NCBI GenBank assembly: GCA_035384605.1 | Contig: DAOOIV010000045.1 | Coordinates: 1 to 40,196, forward strand | Source of the DNA: Phycisphaerae bacterium | GTDB taxonomy: Bacteria > Planctomycetota > Phycisphaerae > UBA1845 > PWPN01 | Direction: 5' to 3' | DNA: 40,196 nt | Program-made: the position numbers and the translations under genes | The notes under the pieces: model-generated | The model's input: the letters and a program-made list of their open reading frames with translations, nothing else | Database searches by the model: none | What the model was told of the DNA's origin: nothing | In this document: one piece after another, positions 1 through 8,294 of the stretch | How the letters are laid out: each line of letters opens with the position of its first letter | How positions within the stretch are numbered: position 1 is the first letter of the stretch

Positions 1-36
1 GCTCGGTGGAGGATTGACATCGTCATGAATGCCGAA

Positions 37-122
37 TGCGGAAAGGATTCCGCAGGGGATGCGGCCCGGAAAGGATTCCGGGCCAAGCGAGTGAGGAGGT
101 GGCCCGGAAAGGATTGCGGGCC
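37..122. repeat. Three tandem imperfect palindromes with a common AAAGGATT core
   Basis: Three hairpin-forming units lie at 37-54, 63-84 and 101-122. Unit 1 has 7-bp arms (TGCGGAA/TTCCGCA), unit 2 has perfect 9-bp arms (GGCCCGGAA/TTCCGGGCC), and unit 3 has the same arms as unit 2 with one G-G mismatch. All three close on the same AGGA tetraloop although the outer stem differs between unit 1 and units 2-3. A GCTCGG at 1-6 and a CCGAGC at 121-126 could also pair around the whole group. The array may continue to the left of the window. Function is unknown; an RNA or DNA hairpin role is an inference. Confidence 0.6.
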
Positions 123-315
123 GAGCACGGCTCTTGGGTTGAGGCCGAAGGCCACCTTGGGTCATGACTTTAATCCTCACTGATAAGCTTCTTGCATGCG
201 TGTTTGGCAATCAGGTCGCAGTGTTTTGGTCCTGCTCCCCAAGAACGCTCGCTCTCGGACAGGCGCGCTCGCCTTCTTTGCCGCGAATCAGCTGCTCAAC
301 TAGTGACTCGGCGTC

Positions 316-343
316 TTGAATTTCCGCGGTCTGAAGCTACAAT
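316..343 (+). promoter_or_regulatory. Candidate sigma-70-type promoter of the LacI-family gene
   Basis: TTGAAT at 316-321 (4 of 6 to the -35 consensus) is followed after 16 bases by TACAAT at 338-343 (5 of 6 to the -10 consensus). Transcription would start near 350, leaving a leader of about 20 bases with AAAGGA ahead of the start codon at 372. The spacer holds a CCGCGG palindrome at 324-329 that could be an autoregulatory site. This is a pattern match only. Confidence 0.5.
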
Positions 344-371
344 GAAATAGGCAACTGAAAGGATTAAGCAG

Positions 372-1442
372 ATGGCCAAACGAGATAGCGGCACCAGCAG
401 GCCATTTATGCGTCTTGAGGACATCGCCCGGGCGGCAGGTGTCAGCACCGCCACAGTTTCCTACGCTCTGGCGGGCACGAAAGGGGTATCGGCGGCTACC
501 CGGCGCAGAATCTTGAAGATCGCTGACGAACTGGGTTACGTGCCCAACCGCCAGGCCTCCGGCCTGCGGGCGCAAAGAAGCTTGATCCTTGGTTCTTTGA
601 TCCCCGACATCAGGAACCCGTTTTTCGCTGACATCACCGCCGGCCTGGAAAGTGCGGCCGCCTCCCTCAACTATCGTCTCATGCTGTGCGTGACGGAGGA
701 TGACCCGGCCGACGAGGCCCGCCACCTCCAGATGCTCTTGGAGCACCATGTTGACGGGCTGGTGATCGTCCCGGTGGCGCGGAGCCCGGAAGGTGCTTAT
801 CCAAACCTAGAACTGCTCAAGCTGTTCCAGCGACGCCAAATTCCGATCATTTCCATCGTTGACGGCATTAACGAATTGGAGACCGGCCGAATCACAACCG
901 CGGTCTACCAGGGTACGCGGATACTGGCGGATCACCTGATCAGTTTGGGGCATCGCGACATCGCGTATTTCTCGCAGCCGTTCCAGCGCATCCAGAAATA
1001 TGGGCGGCATACGGCCTACCACGATGCTCTTCGTGAAGCTGGTATTCCCTACCATCCCGAACTGATGGTCGAGACTGGGCTGAGCCCGGGGGAAGCTTAT
1101 CGGCAGACAGGCCGGCTGCTCGATAGCGGCGTGCGGTTTACCGCCGCCATGTACCCCAACGATTACATGGCCGTCGGCGGTCTGCGAATGTTTCGCGAAC
1201 GAGGGATTCGGGTGCCTGACGACGTCTCCGTCACCGGTTTCGATGACATCGAGCTAGCTCGTTATTGCGAGATTCCTCTCACAACCGCCGCCTTCCCGGT
1301 CCGGCAGTTAGGAGAGATGGCGATTCGGGAACTCGTGTCACTTCTGGGTCGGGCGGATCGCGGAGACGAGCAGCCGACCGTCGATGTGGCCCTTCGGCCG
1401 ACGCTGGTGGTGCGGCAGTCGACCGGCCCGCCGCCGGCATGA
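372..1442 (+). CDS. LacI-family transcriptional regulator
   Basis: This is a 356-residue DNA-binding regulator of the LacI/GalR family, normal in length. Residues about 13-60 form the LacI helix-turn-helix, starting MRLEDIARAAGVS and including TATVSYAL, followed by a hinge (LGYVPNRQASGLR). The rest is the periplasmic-binding-protein-like effector domain, with the typical start LILGSLIPDIRNPFFADI and the late signature VTGFDDIELARY. The start at 372 is preferred because AAAGGA precedes it; an ATG at 408 begins exactly at the helix-turn-helix and is the alternative. Sugar-responsive repression is typical of the family. The neighbours (apiosidase-like protein, LamG protein, pseudopilins, heparinase-like lyase) suggest it controls carbohydrate genes here. 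The effector cannot be read from the sequence. Confidence 0.95.
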   Translation: MAKRDSGTSRPFMRLEDIARAAGVSTATVSYALAGTKGVSAATRRRILKIADELGYVPNRQASGLRAQRSLILGSLIPDIRNPFFADITAGLESAAASLNYRLMLCVTEDDPADEARHLQMLLEHHVDGLVIVPVARSPEGAYPNLELLKLFQRRQIPIISIVDGINELETGRITTAVYQGTRILADHLISLGHRDIAYFSQPFQRIQKYGRHTAYHDALREAGIPYHPELMVETGLSPGEAYRQTGRLLDSGVRFTAAMYPNDYMAVGGLRMFRERGIRVPDDVSVTGFDDIELARYCEIPLTTAAFPVRQLGEMAIRELVSLLGRADRGDEQPTVDVALRPTLVVRQSTGPPPA

Positions 1443-1643
1443 GTACCTGTGGAGTGCACGGCTGGGTCGGGCTCTCTGATTGCCAGGGGCCCTTTGGGAT
1501 CCTCTCACTCGAGGAGAAAATCGGTCCGCGTGAGGGCAGCCAATGCCGAAAAGAAGGTCAATACCTCATGCATATCAGATTGCTTTCTCCTGAGGGTCGA
1601 GGCTCGTGCCTGGCGGTATGAATTTCCGTGGTCCACGCAGACA

Positions 1644-2651
1644 ATGGCTTGTGACACATCGGCGGACAAGGCGACAAGATTGAACGGCTCCAAGCATACG
1701 TGCGTCGTTCTCGTCGGCTTCAGGTTGTTACTGCCGCTTTGCGCAGCTGCGTCCGCGGTGGCGGCAACCAACGTCCCACAATTCGGCGTCTTCGAGCAAT
1801 CCTTTACAGCATCCGGCAGCTACGCAAACCCTTACACCGAGGCTTCCGCCACGGGCTTCTTCAGCCGGCCGGGTGGCGGGACTCTAACCGTTCCCCTGTT
1901 TGGGGAGGGCGGGGCGACCTGGAAGCTCAGGTTCTCGCCCGATGCTCTCGGAACATGGACCTGGTTTGCGTCCTCCGCCGACAGTGGCCTCAACGGACAG
2001 TACGGGCAGTTCTCGGTGGTTGGGAGCACCCTGAAGGGCGGGATCCGGCGGCGGGCGGCGACGCCGCACCACCTCGAGTATCAGGACGCCGCTGTTTTTT
2101 GGCTCTTCCGGGACACCAACTTCGGCATGATGGCCGACAACTCGGCTGAAAACTCGGAGCGATCGACGATCCAATCCTACATCAGCCTCCGGGCATCGCA
2201 GGGCTTCAATCTCACCCATGCCGAATTGATGAACCACGGCGGGTGGTCAGCGAACACCGGAGGCAATCCGCTCGCCAGTTACATGAACGAGACCATCAAT
2301 CCCGCCCACTGGCAGGAAGTGGACGGGCGGGTCGGCGATCTGAATGCCGCCGGGATTACCGCCAGCCTCTTCCTGGCATGGAACAACAGCGATCCGGCAC
2401 CGCCCTCGTGGAAATCCTTTGCCTCCGACGCCGCCCGGCTTCGCTGCGCGCGATATATCGTCGCACGTTACAGCGCTTTCAACGTCCTTTTTGTCGTGGT
2501 CGGTGAGTGGCAAGAGTCAGGCCCTTATGCCCCGCTTTATGGGGCCGTTGGCAGCCAGATGGCAGCCGACGACCCGCATGATCGGCCGATCGCCATTCAC
2601 TGCACACCCGATCCGGGAACCGTTGAGCCGCAGTTCGCAACGGCACCGTAG
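1644..2651 (+). CDS. DUF5060/DUF4038 apiosidase-like glycosidase, N-terminal part, ended by a premature TAG
   Basis: This is the first part of a secreted glycoside-hydrolase-like protein. The reading frame is open from further upstream, but the ATG at 1644 or a TTG at 1680 puts a hydrophobic segment (VLVGFRLLLPLCAAASAVAA) in signal-peptide position; neither start has a clear ribosome site. After the signal comes a DUF5060-like beta-sandwich (FGVFEQSF to about residue 130), then a DUF4038-type TIM barrel (ATPHHLEYQDAAVFWLFRDT onward) with VVGEWQ, a likely acid/base Glu. The frame stops at TAG 2649-2651, in the middle of the barrel, and continues in the same frame in the next entry. Homologues are single proteins, so this is either a nonsense mutation, a sequence error or readthrough. 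Family activity is exo-type carbohydrate hydrolysis; the substrate is unknown. Confidence 0.75.
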   Translation: MACDTSADKATRLNGSKHTCVVLVGFRLLLPLCAAASAVAATNVPQFGVFEQSFTASGSYANPYTEASATGFFSRPGGGTLTVPLFGEGGATWKLRFSPDALGTWTWFASSADSGLNGQYGQFSVVGSTLKGGIRRRAATPHHLEYQDAAVFWLFRDTNFGMMADNSAENSERSTIQSYISLRASQGFNLTHAELMNHGGWSANTGGNPLASYMNETINPAHWQEVDGRVGDLNAAGITASLFLAWNNSDPAPPSWKSFASDAARLRCARYIVARYSAFNVLFVVVGEWQESGPYAPLYGAVGSQMAADDPHDRPIAIHCTPDPGTVEPQFATAP

Positions 2652-3494
2652 ATGTCATTCGGCGACTTCCAGCAGAGATACACGGATCTTCATCAGGGGA
2701 TCCTCAGCGCTCGCGTGTACGATAAGCCCGTGATCAATGCAGAATATGCTTACTACCTCCGGGACATGGACGGCGACGGCATCGTGGACAAGCCTAACAG
2801 CGCGACGCTTGAACAGATCCGACATGCGACCTGGGACATCGCGATGGCCGGCGGCTACTTTGTCACCGCATGGGGCACGACTTACTGGAATGGTTTCCGC
2901 GCCCCCGGTCCTTTCAATCCCGACGATCCGCGCAACGATGACTGGGAGGAGGACGTTCAGCACATTCGTGAGTTGTTCACGTCTGTGCCCTGGTGGGAGT
3001 TGGAACCGGCTGACGCCCGTGTGAGCGGGCCAGGCATTCACTACTGTCTGGCCAACGGCCTTGACGCGCACCTCGTGTACGTGAGGCAAGCCGGCGGCCC
3101 GATCAGCCTCTCGCTGCAGGGGGCTCCTCGCGTGCTGTACGCGGTCGAGCGATTTGACCCGCGAACAGGTGCTTACCTATCACTGCCCCACCACGAGGCC
3201 CCGATTGCGTTGTCGATCAGTCCTCCGGACAGCCAGGACTGGGTCTACCTGGTCACGGCGGTGCCCGGTTCGCTGGTGGCCACCGGTGACTTCGACCGGG
3301 ACAACGATGTGGATCAGGCCGATTTTGGTCGCCTTCAGGGCTGTCTCACGCAGTCCCCTCACGTCCCCTCCCCGGGTTGCGAAATCGCCGATCTCGACCT
3401 CAATGGGCGTATCGACCAGGCGGATGTAAACGTGCTGCGGGCCTGCATGAACGGCCCGCAGATCGATCCTCCCTCGGATTGCTTGCAGGACTGA
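2652..3494 (+). CDS. DUF4038 apiosidase-like glycosidase, C-terminal part with dockerin-like end
   Basis: This continues the upstream reading frame directly after the TAG; its first codon is ATG (MSFGDFQQRY). It carries the second half of the barrel, including KPVINAEYAYY with the expected second catalytic Glu, then a small beta domain like the one that follows DUF4038 enzymes (VLYAVERFDPRTGAY, around residues 155-205). It ends in two EF-hand-like segments: DFDRDNDVDQADFGRLQGC and DLDLNGRIDQADVNVLRAC. It has no signal peptide or ribosome site of its own, so it is probably not an independent gene. Codon use and domain order match the upstream part, which argues that the break is recent or artefactual. 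Read with the upstream entry, the intact protein would be about 615 residues. Confidence 0.7.
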   Translation: MSFGDFQQRYTDLHQGILSARVYDKPVINAEYAYYLRDMDGDGIVDKPNSATLEQIRHATWDIAMAGGYFVTAWGTTYWNGFRAPGPFNPDDPRNDDWEEDVQHIRELFTSVPWWELEPADARVSGPGIHYCLANGLDAHLVYVRQAGGPISLSLQGAPRVLYAVERFDPRTGAYLSLPHHEAPIALSISPPDSQDWVYLVTAVPGSLVATGDFDRDNDVDQADFGRLQGCLTQSPHVPSPGCEIADLDLNGRIDQADVNVLRACMNGPQIDPPSDCLQD

Positions 3495-3630
3495 GATGCC
3501 TCATCTCCCCCGACTGGTTCACTCGCTTGTGCAAAGACGGCCCGCGGCTCCAGCCATAATGGGAATGCCGCCCGCGGAGGAAGCGGCGGCATCGCACAAC
3601 TTCGCTCGCTCGCACCCGCCCGTTCGCAGA

Positions 3631-4491
3631 TCACGGGACGTCGGAAGTCACCTTTGGATCTCTCACGCCGTACATTCTCATCCATTGGTCACCGGTTCGC
3701 TTGTCGCTGAGCCAAAGGATCCGTTCGGCGTGGCCGTCGCCGTGCAACCAGTTGCAGAAGCTCTTGAGGTGGATTCGCGTACCGGCGCGGCGTTCAGAGC
3801 TTCGCTGCATGTACCTCGGTTTGAAGACGTCGAGCAGATCCAACTTGCCTTCCGAAGCCGGCCGAAGCTTGCGCATGACCTCACCGTGCTTGACTCGCGC
3901 TTCGGTCAAGTGATCAGCCGTGGTCGCGTCCGGCTGATCGCCTTTTCCCTTCTCAAGGGCCGCGTCGCCGATGACAATCACACGGGCCGGGCATTTCCAA
4001 TCGTTCAGCGGCGTAGGGCCTTGAGCCTCGATTTCTGCGTACGGCCGGTCCCACATGCCCGGACCGATCTCGGCCCTCACGGCATTGACCACATAGTCGA
4101 CGAACGGCGTCGGCGACGTCAGCGACCGCTCAGGGCAACGGAAGATCTCGAATTCCTCCACTGGCACCTCGTTGACGTTCTTGTAGATGCGGCGATCCCC
4201 GAACTGCCGCGGAAGTAGCTTGATCCAGTGCTGGGCATTTGCGTCGCCGCCGCGGGCCATGTAACCGTTGTTTTCAGCACCATATGCCATCTCGGCACTG
4301 CCAAACTGCTTGAGATTACTGAGGCATACAGTCGCGCGAGCAATAGCCCGGGCTTTGCTTAACGATGGCAGCAGAATCGCCACCAGCAGGCCGATAATGG
4401 CCAGCACGACCAGCACTTCGATCAAGGTGAAACCAAGGTCCGCCCTGCGCCCTCTTGAATCCCCTGAAACTGAAAGCGAGCGACGTCCCAT
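3631..4491 (-). CDS. Pseudopilin-like protein with prepilin N-terminal methylation signal
   Basis: This 286-residue protein has a class III signal: a short charged leader, then LGFTLIEVLVVLAIIGLLVA, where prepilin peptidase would cut after Gly and the following Phe would be methylated. The hydrophobic helix is followed by ILLPSLSKARAIARATVCLSNLKQ, the standard opening of planctomycete pseudopilin-like proteins. Near the C-terminus HLKSFCNWLHGDGHAERI resembles the H-X9-DG motif of that group. The start is fixed by a strong AGGAGGTG just upstream (about 4497-4504). No secretion-machine genes are nearby, so it is an orphan. It is divergent from the LamG/dockerin gene across a long leader. A role in a pilus-like or surface fibre for substrate handling is inferred, not shown. 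Confidence 0.9.
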   Translation of the reverse strand: MGRRSLSVSGDSRGRRADLGFTLIEVLVVLAIIGLLVAILLPSLSKARAIARATVCLSNLKQFGSAEMAYGAENNGYMARGGDANAQHWIKLLPRQFGDRRIYKNVNEVPVEEFEIFRCPERSLTSPTPFVDYVVNAVRAEIGPGMWDRPYAEIEAQGPTPLNDWKCPARVIVIGDAALEKGKGDQPDATTADHLTEARVKHGEVMRKLRPASEGKLDLLDVFKPRYMQRSSERRAGTRIHLKSFCNWLHGDGHAERILWLSDKRTGDQWMRMYGVRDPKVTSDVP

Positions 4492-4870
4492 TCCTGCACC
4501 TCCTACAAATACGGCCCGTCGCGCGAAAAAAAAACATAGCTAAACCATCGGTGTTGACCTTCGAAAGATGACACCATGAGCATCTTAAACGATTCAAGCC
4601 CGAAATGCAACTCTCTTCAGATTTCCATCTCACCAGATCTTCAGCCCGGAACGATGCTCCGCCAATAATGTCCTCCGAATCGGCTTGTCTGCATCGGCGC
4701 ATCAGCCAATATCTGCACAGGAATTCACAACCCTTGAGCGAGCAACGCCAACCAATTTCACCGCCGGGCTGTCCATGCGCCATGTTCGAAAAGAGCCGCT
4801 TGCCTCTCCTCCTTGGCGACACAAAGGGTTGATATAAAAATACTTACGTCTGTTCCGATGCGTTTTGTTG

Positions 4871-4882
4871 TCTTAGCTAAGA
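4871..4882. promoter_or_regulatory. 12-bp perfect palindrome, possible operator
   Basis: TCTTAGCTAAGA is a perfect palindrome in the long divergent leader. Its size fits a site for a dimeric regulator such as the LacI-family protein at 372, but the usual central CG of LacI operators is absent and there is no second copy in the window outside coding DNA. The regulatory role is a guess. Confidence 0.25.
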
Positions 4883-5082
4883 TGATCAGGCGACCGAAAC
4901 CTGCGATCGCCGCACCCACCTGGCCAATCTGGCATTTCAAAAACACCTCGGTCGGAACCATTTCACCCACTTCGCCAGGACAAGCTAAAATTTCAGTATA
5001 GGTCGTGCTAATACATGGCTACTTATCTTCAAGTGACCGGCGATCCTTGGCGTTTTTTTGGCTCCTCGGCTGCTAAACCCGC

Positions 5083-5111
5083 TTGATTTACTGAAAGGAT
5101 TCTGTTAACTT
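5083..5111 (+). promoter_or_regulatory. Weak candidate promoter of the LamG/dockerin gene
   Basis: TTGATT at 5083-5088 and TAACTT at 5106-5111 are 17 bases apart. The -35 matches 4 of 6 and the -10 only 3 of 6. The spacer contains CTGAAAGGATT, an 11-mer that also occurs at 355-365 in the LacI-gene leader. The match alone is not strong. Confidence 0.3.
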
Positions 5112-5119
5112 GTGGTTGT

Positions 5120-5150
5120 TTCCCTGGAGTGCCGATAGCACCACAGGGAA
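5120..5150 (+). other. Stem-loop in the leader of the LamG/dockerin gene
   Basis: TTCCCTG at 5120-5126 pairs with CAGGGAA at 5144-5150. A 2x2 internal loop follows, then GTGC pairs with GCAC, closing a CGATA loop. There is no T tract, so it is not a classical terminator. It sits about 180 bases before the start codon and could be a leader RNA element or a protein-binding site. Confidence 0.45.
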
Positions 5151-5327
5151 CTGACAGCGATTTTCAGCAGTTCAGGGATGTGGTTGTTGGATGATGTTTT
5201 TTGAAGGCGTTTCGACCGGGAAGGAGAGGCGGATGCGGCTCTCGGGTGAATCGATTAAGCGTCGTATATGCAACGCGCGCAACTCTCCATTCAGGCACGC
5301 AGAGTCTCTTGTGAGGAGGAAGGAATC

Positions 5328-7943
5328 GTGAAACGAAACATGATCAAAAGTACGTTCTGGACCGTAGGGGTCATGGTGGCTGCCCTCGGTGTCTTTGGCC
5401 AGAATCTGCTTGCAGGAACCCCGTATCCCGGCCCGGCATCGCATCCCATCCCGGGTGTGATCGAGGCGGAGAACTACGACGCAGACGGCGCCAACGTGTC
5501 CTACTTCGACACCACGGCGGGCAACTCAGGAAGCACGTATCGCGCCGACGACGTGGACATCCAGATAGCCTCCGGCGGTAGCGACGTGGAAGGTACCGTC
5601 GTCTATAACGTCGCGTCGACCGAGTGGATGGAGTACACAGTCGAGGTGGCCAGTGCCGGTACTTACAAACTGGTCATGCGCTGTGCGGTGAACACCAGCG
5701 GCACGCAGGTGCAGTTCAAGCTCGACGGCAACGCGATCACACCGGTGACGACTCTCCTCAGCGGTGGAGCCTGGAACCGCTGGGACGAAATGGCCTGGAC
5801 CGTGAGCTTACCGGCCGGACAGCATGTGCTGCGATTCGAAATGGTCGCGGGCAGCGCATCTGAAGGCGTCAAGATCAACTGGTTCTCGTTCACCCCATAT
5901 GTTGAGACCTTCGACCGGCCCGGTCTGGCTTTCTGGCGGTTTGACAACGACGGCGGCGGGCCGACCGTTCTTGACCAGACGGCCAATGGCAACAATGGCA
6001 CCGCCACCAACGTTGCTTATTCAGCCTTGATTCCGCCAGTCGCTTGGCCGACGATTCCATACCCGGGAGCCACCACTCCGACGCCTCCCGCGGCACCGAA
6101 CGACGCTCCCGCTCCAAACTGGCCGGCGCACGGCGCCCCCCGCAATGCCACCTCGGCGGATTTCGAGCGGGATATGGGAGCTTACATTACCGTCGCAGAT
6201 AGCGAGACTCTGGACAGGGGCGCCGACAAGAGCTGGACGGTCGAGGCCTGGGTCAAGCTCGAGACGGCCGGCGACATCGGGAACAGCACGACGCGCCAAT
6301 GGCTGATTCATAAGAAAGCCTTCATGACCAGCGACAACTTCACGGACTACGCGGTGCTGGTCAACGGTGCCGACTATGTGAACAACGCGACATGGATCAA
6401 TCCGGAGCCCGATTGGCCGAATTATGCGGGCCTGACCGGAAAGGAAATCGTGGTCCTGTTTGGCAGAGCTGACGGATCGGGAACCGACAGGGTGGTAAGC
6501 CGACTGCAGGTCTACGATCCGGCCGCCTCGGGCGGTGCGTTGTGGCATCATGTAACGGTGTCATACAACGCGGTTAAGAAAGAAGTCATCTTTGTTGTAG
6601 ATAATCTGCCGCCGGAGCGGGTGACCGGCTTGTCTCCGACCAACGTACCCAATAACGGACCGCTGGTGATTGGCGGCCACATCATGGGCAACGCCAACTC
6701 GGTCAACCAGACCTTTGACGGCCAGATCGACGAACTGTGGATCGCGCCGGAACCGCTGGCCGGGACTCCCGGCAACACCGGCGCGCCGCTCTTTGTGCCG
6801 TGGTTCTGGGAGAACGAAGGCGTGGCCATGGACGGCACGTTTACCACTGAGGACAAGGCTCCGTGGAAAGAGCGTCCCAGCAAAATGAGCGAGGATAATT
6901 CTTGCTTCTGGCAAGTCGAGACGGATCCGGCGGATTCAGCCAACGCGATCCTCCACCTGTTCGACGACGCCAATCTCGCCGCTTATTACTTCTGGGATCA
7001 TGACACCTTCAACAAGGTCGATTCGGCGGCCTACAAGAAAGAAACCTGCACGCCGCAGAACATGTCGCAAGGCCTCGCCTGGACGTGCCGGTTCAAGTTA
7101 ACGCGGCACATGCGGAACGAGCTGGGTTCACCGACCCAGTCGCAGAAGTTCCTGCGTTTTGTCAGCGATCTGCAGGGGGCGACGGGCGCGAACGCTCATT
7201 TCGGTATTACCGTGCAGCATACGAACGAGACGACACGGACCGGCATTTCGGTCAGAGACGATGCCGGAGGTACGGGATGGGTTTCGGGCGATATCACCAA
7301 CGAATGGCATGTGCTGCACGGGGCGGCGTGGGTGCTCGCTGACAACGAGGTGCAGCACAAGCTTTGGCTGGACGGCACGGAGGTCGCGAGCTGGGTGCGC
7401 ACGAGCCGCCAGACGACCTTCGACCCGTACATCGGCTTCAACGACAACAACCGCCGGTTCATGAGCGAGGGATACATCGACTACGTAAAGATGACCGGCG
7501 CGGGCGGCGCGTGGGCTCCGGACGGCACGAGGCTCGGCACGTGGCTGGAGATCTGCGATAACGGTGTGGATGATGACGGTGACACCCTGGCCGACTGTGC
7601 CGATCCGGACTGCCTTGGCTGGAGGGCCGAAGTCTGCACAAACGGCATCGACGACGACTGTGACGGTTACACCGACTGCGCCGACTCGGATTGTGTGAAC
7701 AATCCGGTCTGCTGCACGCACGACCCGGCATTCGACATCGACGATGACGGCGACGTGGACCAGGCGGATTTTGCCGTCTTCCAGGCCTGCTTCATGACCG
7801 ACTGGGCAACGATGAGCGCCGACTGCCGCTGCATGGAATCCGACGGCGACAACGATATCGATCAGACAGAGTACGACGCCTTCGAGGCCTGTGCCTCGGG
7901 AGCCGGCATATCGGCCAACCCGGCGTGTGACGATCCATTATGA
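5328..7943 (+). CDS. Secreted CBM6 / LamG-type lectin protein with MopE-like and dockerin-like C-terminus
   Basis: This is an 871-residue secreted protein with no recognisable catalytic domain. The GTG at 5328 is chosen because GAGGAGGAAGG lies just upstream; a short signal peptide follows (FWTVGVMVAALGVFGQNLLAG). Residues about 38-190 are a CBM6-like module (GVIEAENYDADG, ending VKINWFSFTPY). Residues about 200-500 are a LamG/concanavalin-type domain (LAFWRFDND, SWTVEAWVKLE, FDGQIDELWI), and about 505-745 a second lectin-like fold. Then come two NGxDDDxD...DCxDxDC units (EICDNGVDDDGD, VCTNGIDDDCDG), as in MopE-type metal-binding repeats, and a dockerin-like pair (DIDDDGDVDQADFAVFQAC and a degenerate second loop). 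It is flanked by two orphan pseudopilins, which suggests a surface carbohydrate-binding role. Confidence 0.9.
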   Translation: MKRNMIKSTFWTVGVMVAALGVFGQNLLAGTPYPGPASHPIPGVIEAENYDADGANVSYFDTTAGNSGSTYRADDVDIQIASGGSDVEGTVVYNVASTEWMEYTVEVASAGTYKLVMRCAVNTSGTQVQFKLDGNAITPVTTLLSGGAWNRWDEMAWTVSLPAGQHVLRFEMVAGSASEGVKINWFSFTPYVETFDRPGLAFWRFDNDGGGPTVLDQTANGNNGTATNVAYSALIPPVAWPTIPYPGATTPTPPAAPNDAPAPNWPAHGAPRNATSADFERDMGAYITVADSETLDRGADKSWTVEAWVKLETAGDIGNSTTRQWLIHKKAFMTSDNFTDYAVLVNGADYVNNATWINPEPDWPNYAGLTGKEIVVLFGRADGSGTDRVVSRLQVYDPAASGGALWHHVTVSYNAVKKEVIFVVDNLPPERVTGLSPTNVPNNGPLVIGGHIMGNANSVNQTFDGQIDELWIAPEPLAGTPGNTGAPLFVPWFWENEGVAMDGTFTTEDKAPWKERPSKMSEDNSCFWQVETDPADSANAILHLFDDANLAAYYFWDHDTFNKVDSAAYKKETCTPQNMSQGLAWTCRFKLTRHMRNELGSPTQSQKFLRFVSDLQGATGANAHFGITVQHTNETTRTGISVRDDAGGTGWVSGDITNEWHVLHGAAWVLADNEVQHKLWLDGTEVASWVRTSRQTTFDPYIGFNDNNRRFMSEGYIDYVKMTGAGGAWAPDGTRLGTWLEICDNGVDDDGDTLADCADPDCLGWRAEVCTNGIDDDCDGYTDCADSDCVNNPVCCTHDPAFDIDDDGDVDQADFAVFQACFMTDWATMSADCRCMESDGDNDIDQTEYDAFEACASGAGISANPACDDPL

Positions 7944-8294
7944 TCGGGGGGCGCCACCGCGCAGCGGCGATGATTCCGGCACGCGAGCGTTCGTGTACTG
8001 GCAATGCGTACTAATGCCAGGATCAGCAATTGGTTTCGAAGCTTTAAGGCGGCCCCACGATAAGGGCATCGCGGCGGCCACGGCCCGTGGTCTTGCGAAC
8101 GCCGGTGTGTCCGATCGACCCGACTTGCCGGCCGACGCCGAGCCGCGTAGCGGAAAAGCTTTAGCCGCAGGCATGGGGCCGCGAGGGTTTGTTTGGCCAA
8201 GACGGACGTCTATGAGGTATAATAGTAAACGGTCATCATAGAAGACTATGTTCAGGGATGGGCTTGGTTGCTCAGGGATGCCAGGAGGTGCAAC
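7944..8294. other. Intergenic region before the second pseudopilin (no gene seen)
   Basis: No convincing reading frame lies in these 351 bases. The only clear signal is the AT-rich promoter-like stretch near 8193-8223 and the ribosome site AGGAGGTG at 8283-8290. No terminator for the LamG gene was recognised. Confidence 0.5.
8193..8223 (+). promoter_or_regulatory. Candidate promoter of the second pseudopilin gene
   Basis: A perfect TATAAT lies at 8218-8223, about 70 bases before the start codon. The best upstream partner is TTGGCC at 8193-8198 with a long 19-base spacer. The -10 is strong and the -35 weak, so an activator may be needed. Confidence 0.4.

Larger units (their letters stand above)
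4492..5327. other. Long divergent intergenic region (no gene seen)
   Basis: About 840 bases separate the divergent pseudopilin and LamG/dockerin genes. The middle is AT-richer than the surrounding genes and no frame shows convincing coding pattern. It holds a run of A at about 4526-4534 (T on the pseudopilin strand), the 12-bp palindrome at 4871-4882, a promoter-like pair at 5083-5111 and a stem-loop at 5120-5150. The leader of the LamG gene would be about 200 bases if that promoter is used. Confidence 0.6.

Noticed and set aside
1250..1261. Palindrome around GAGCTAGCTC inside the LacI gene as an operator
   Set aside because: It lies in coding sequence for the conserved DDIELARY motif and is explained by the codons.
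2649..2651. TAG read as pyrrolysine or another amino acid
   Set aside because: Many genes in the window have no internal TAG and some end in TAG (for example at 26150 and 31464), so general recoding is unlikely; a mutation or sequence error is simpler.
3496..4218. 240-codon open frame on the plus strand
   Set aside because: Antisense shadow of the pseudopilin gene, which has the FTLIEVLVV signature and an AGGAGGTG site.
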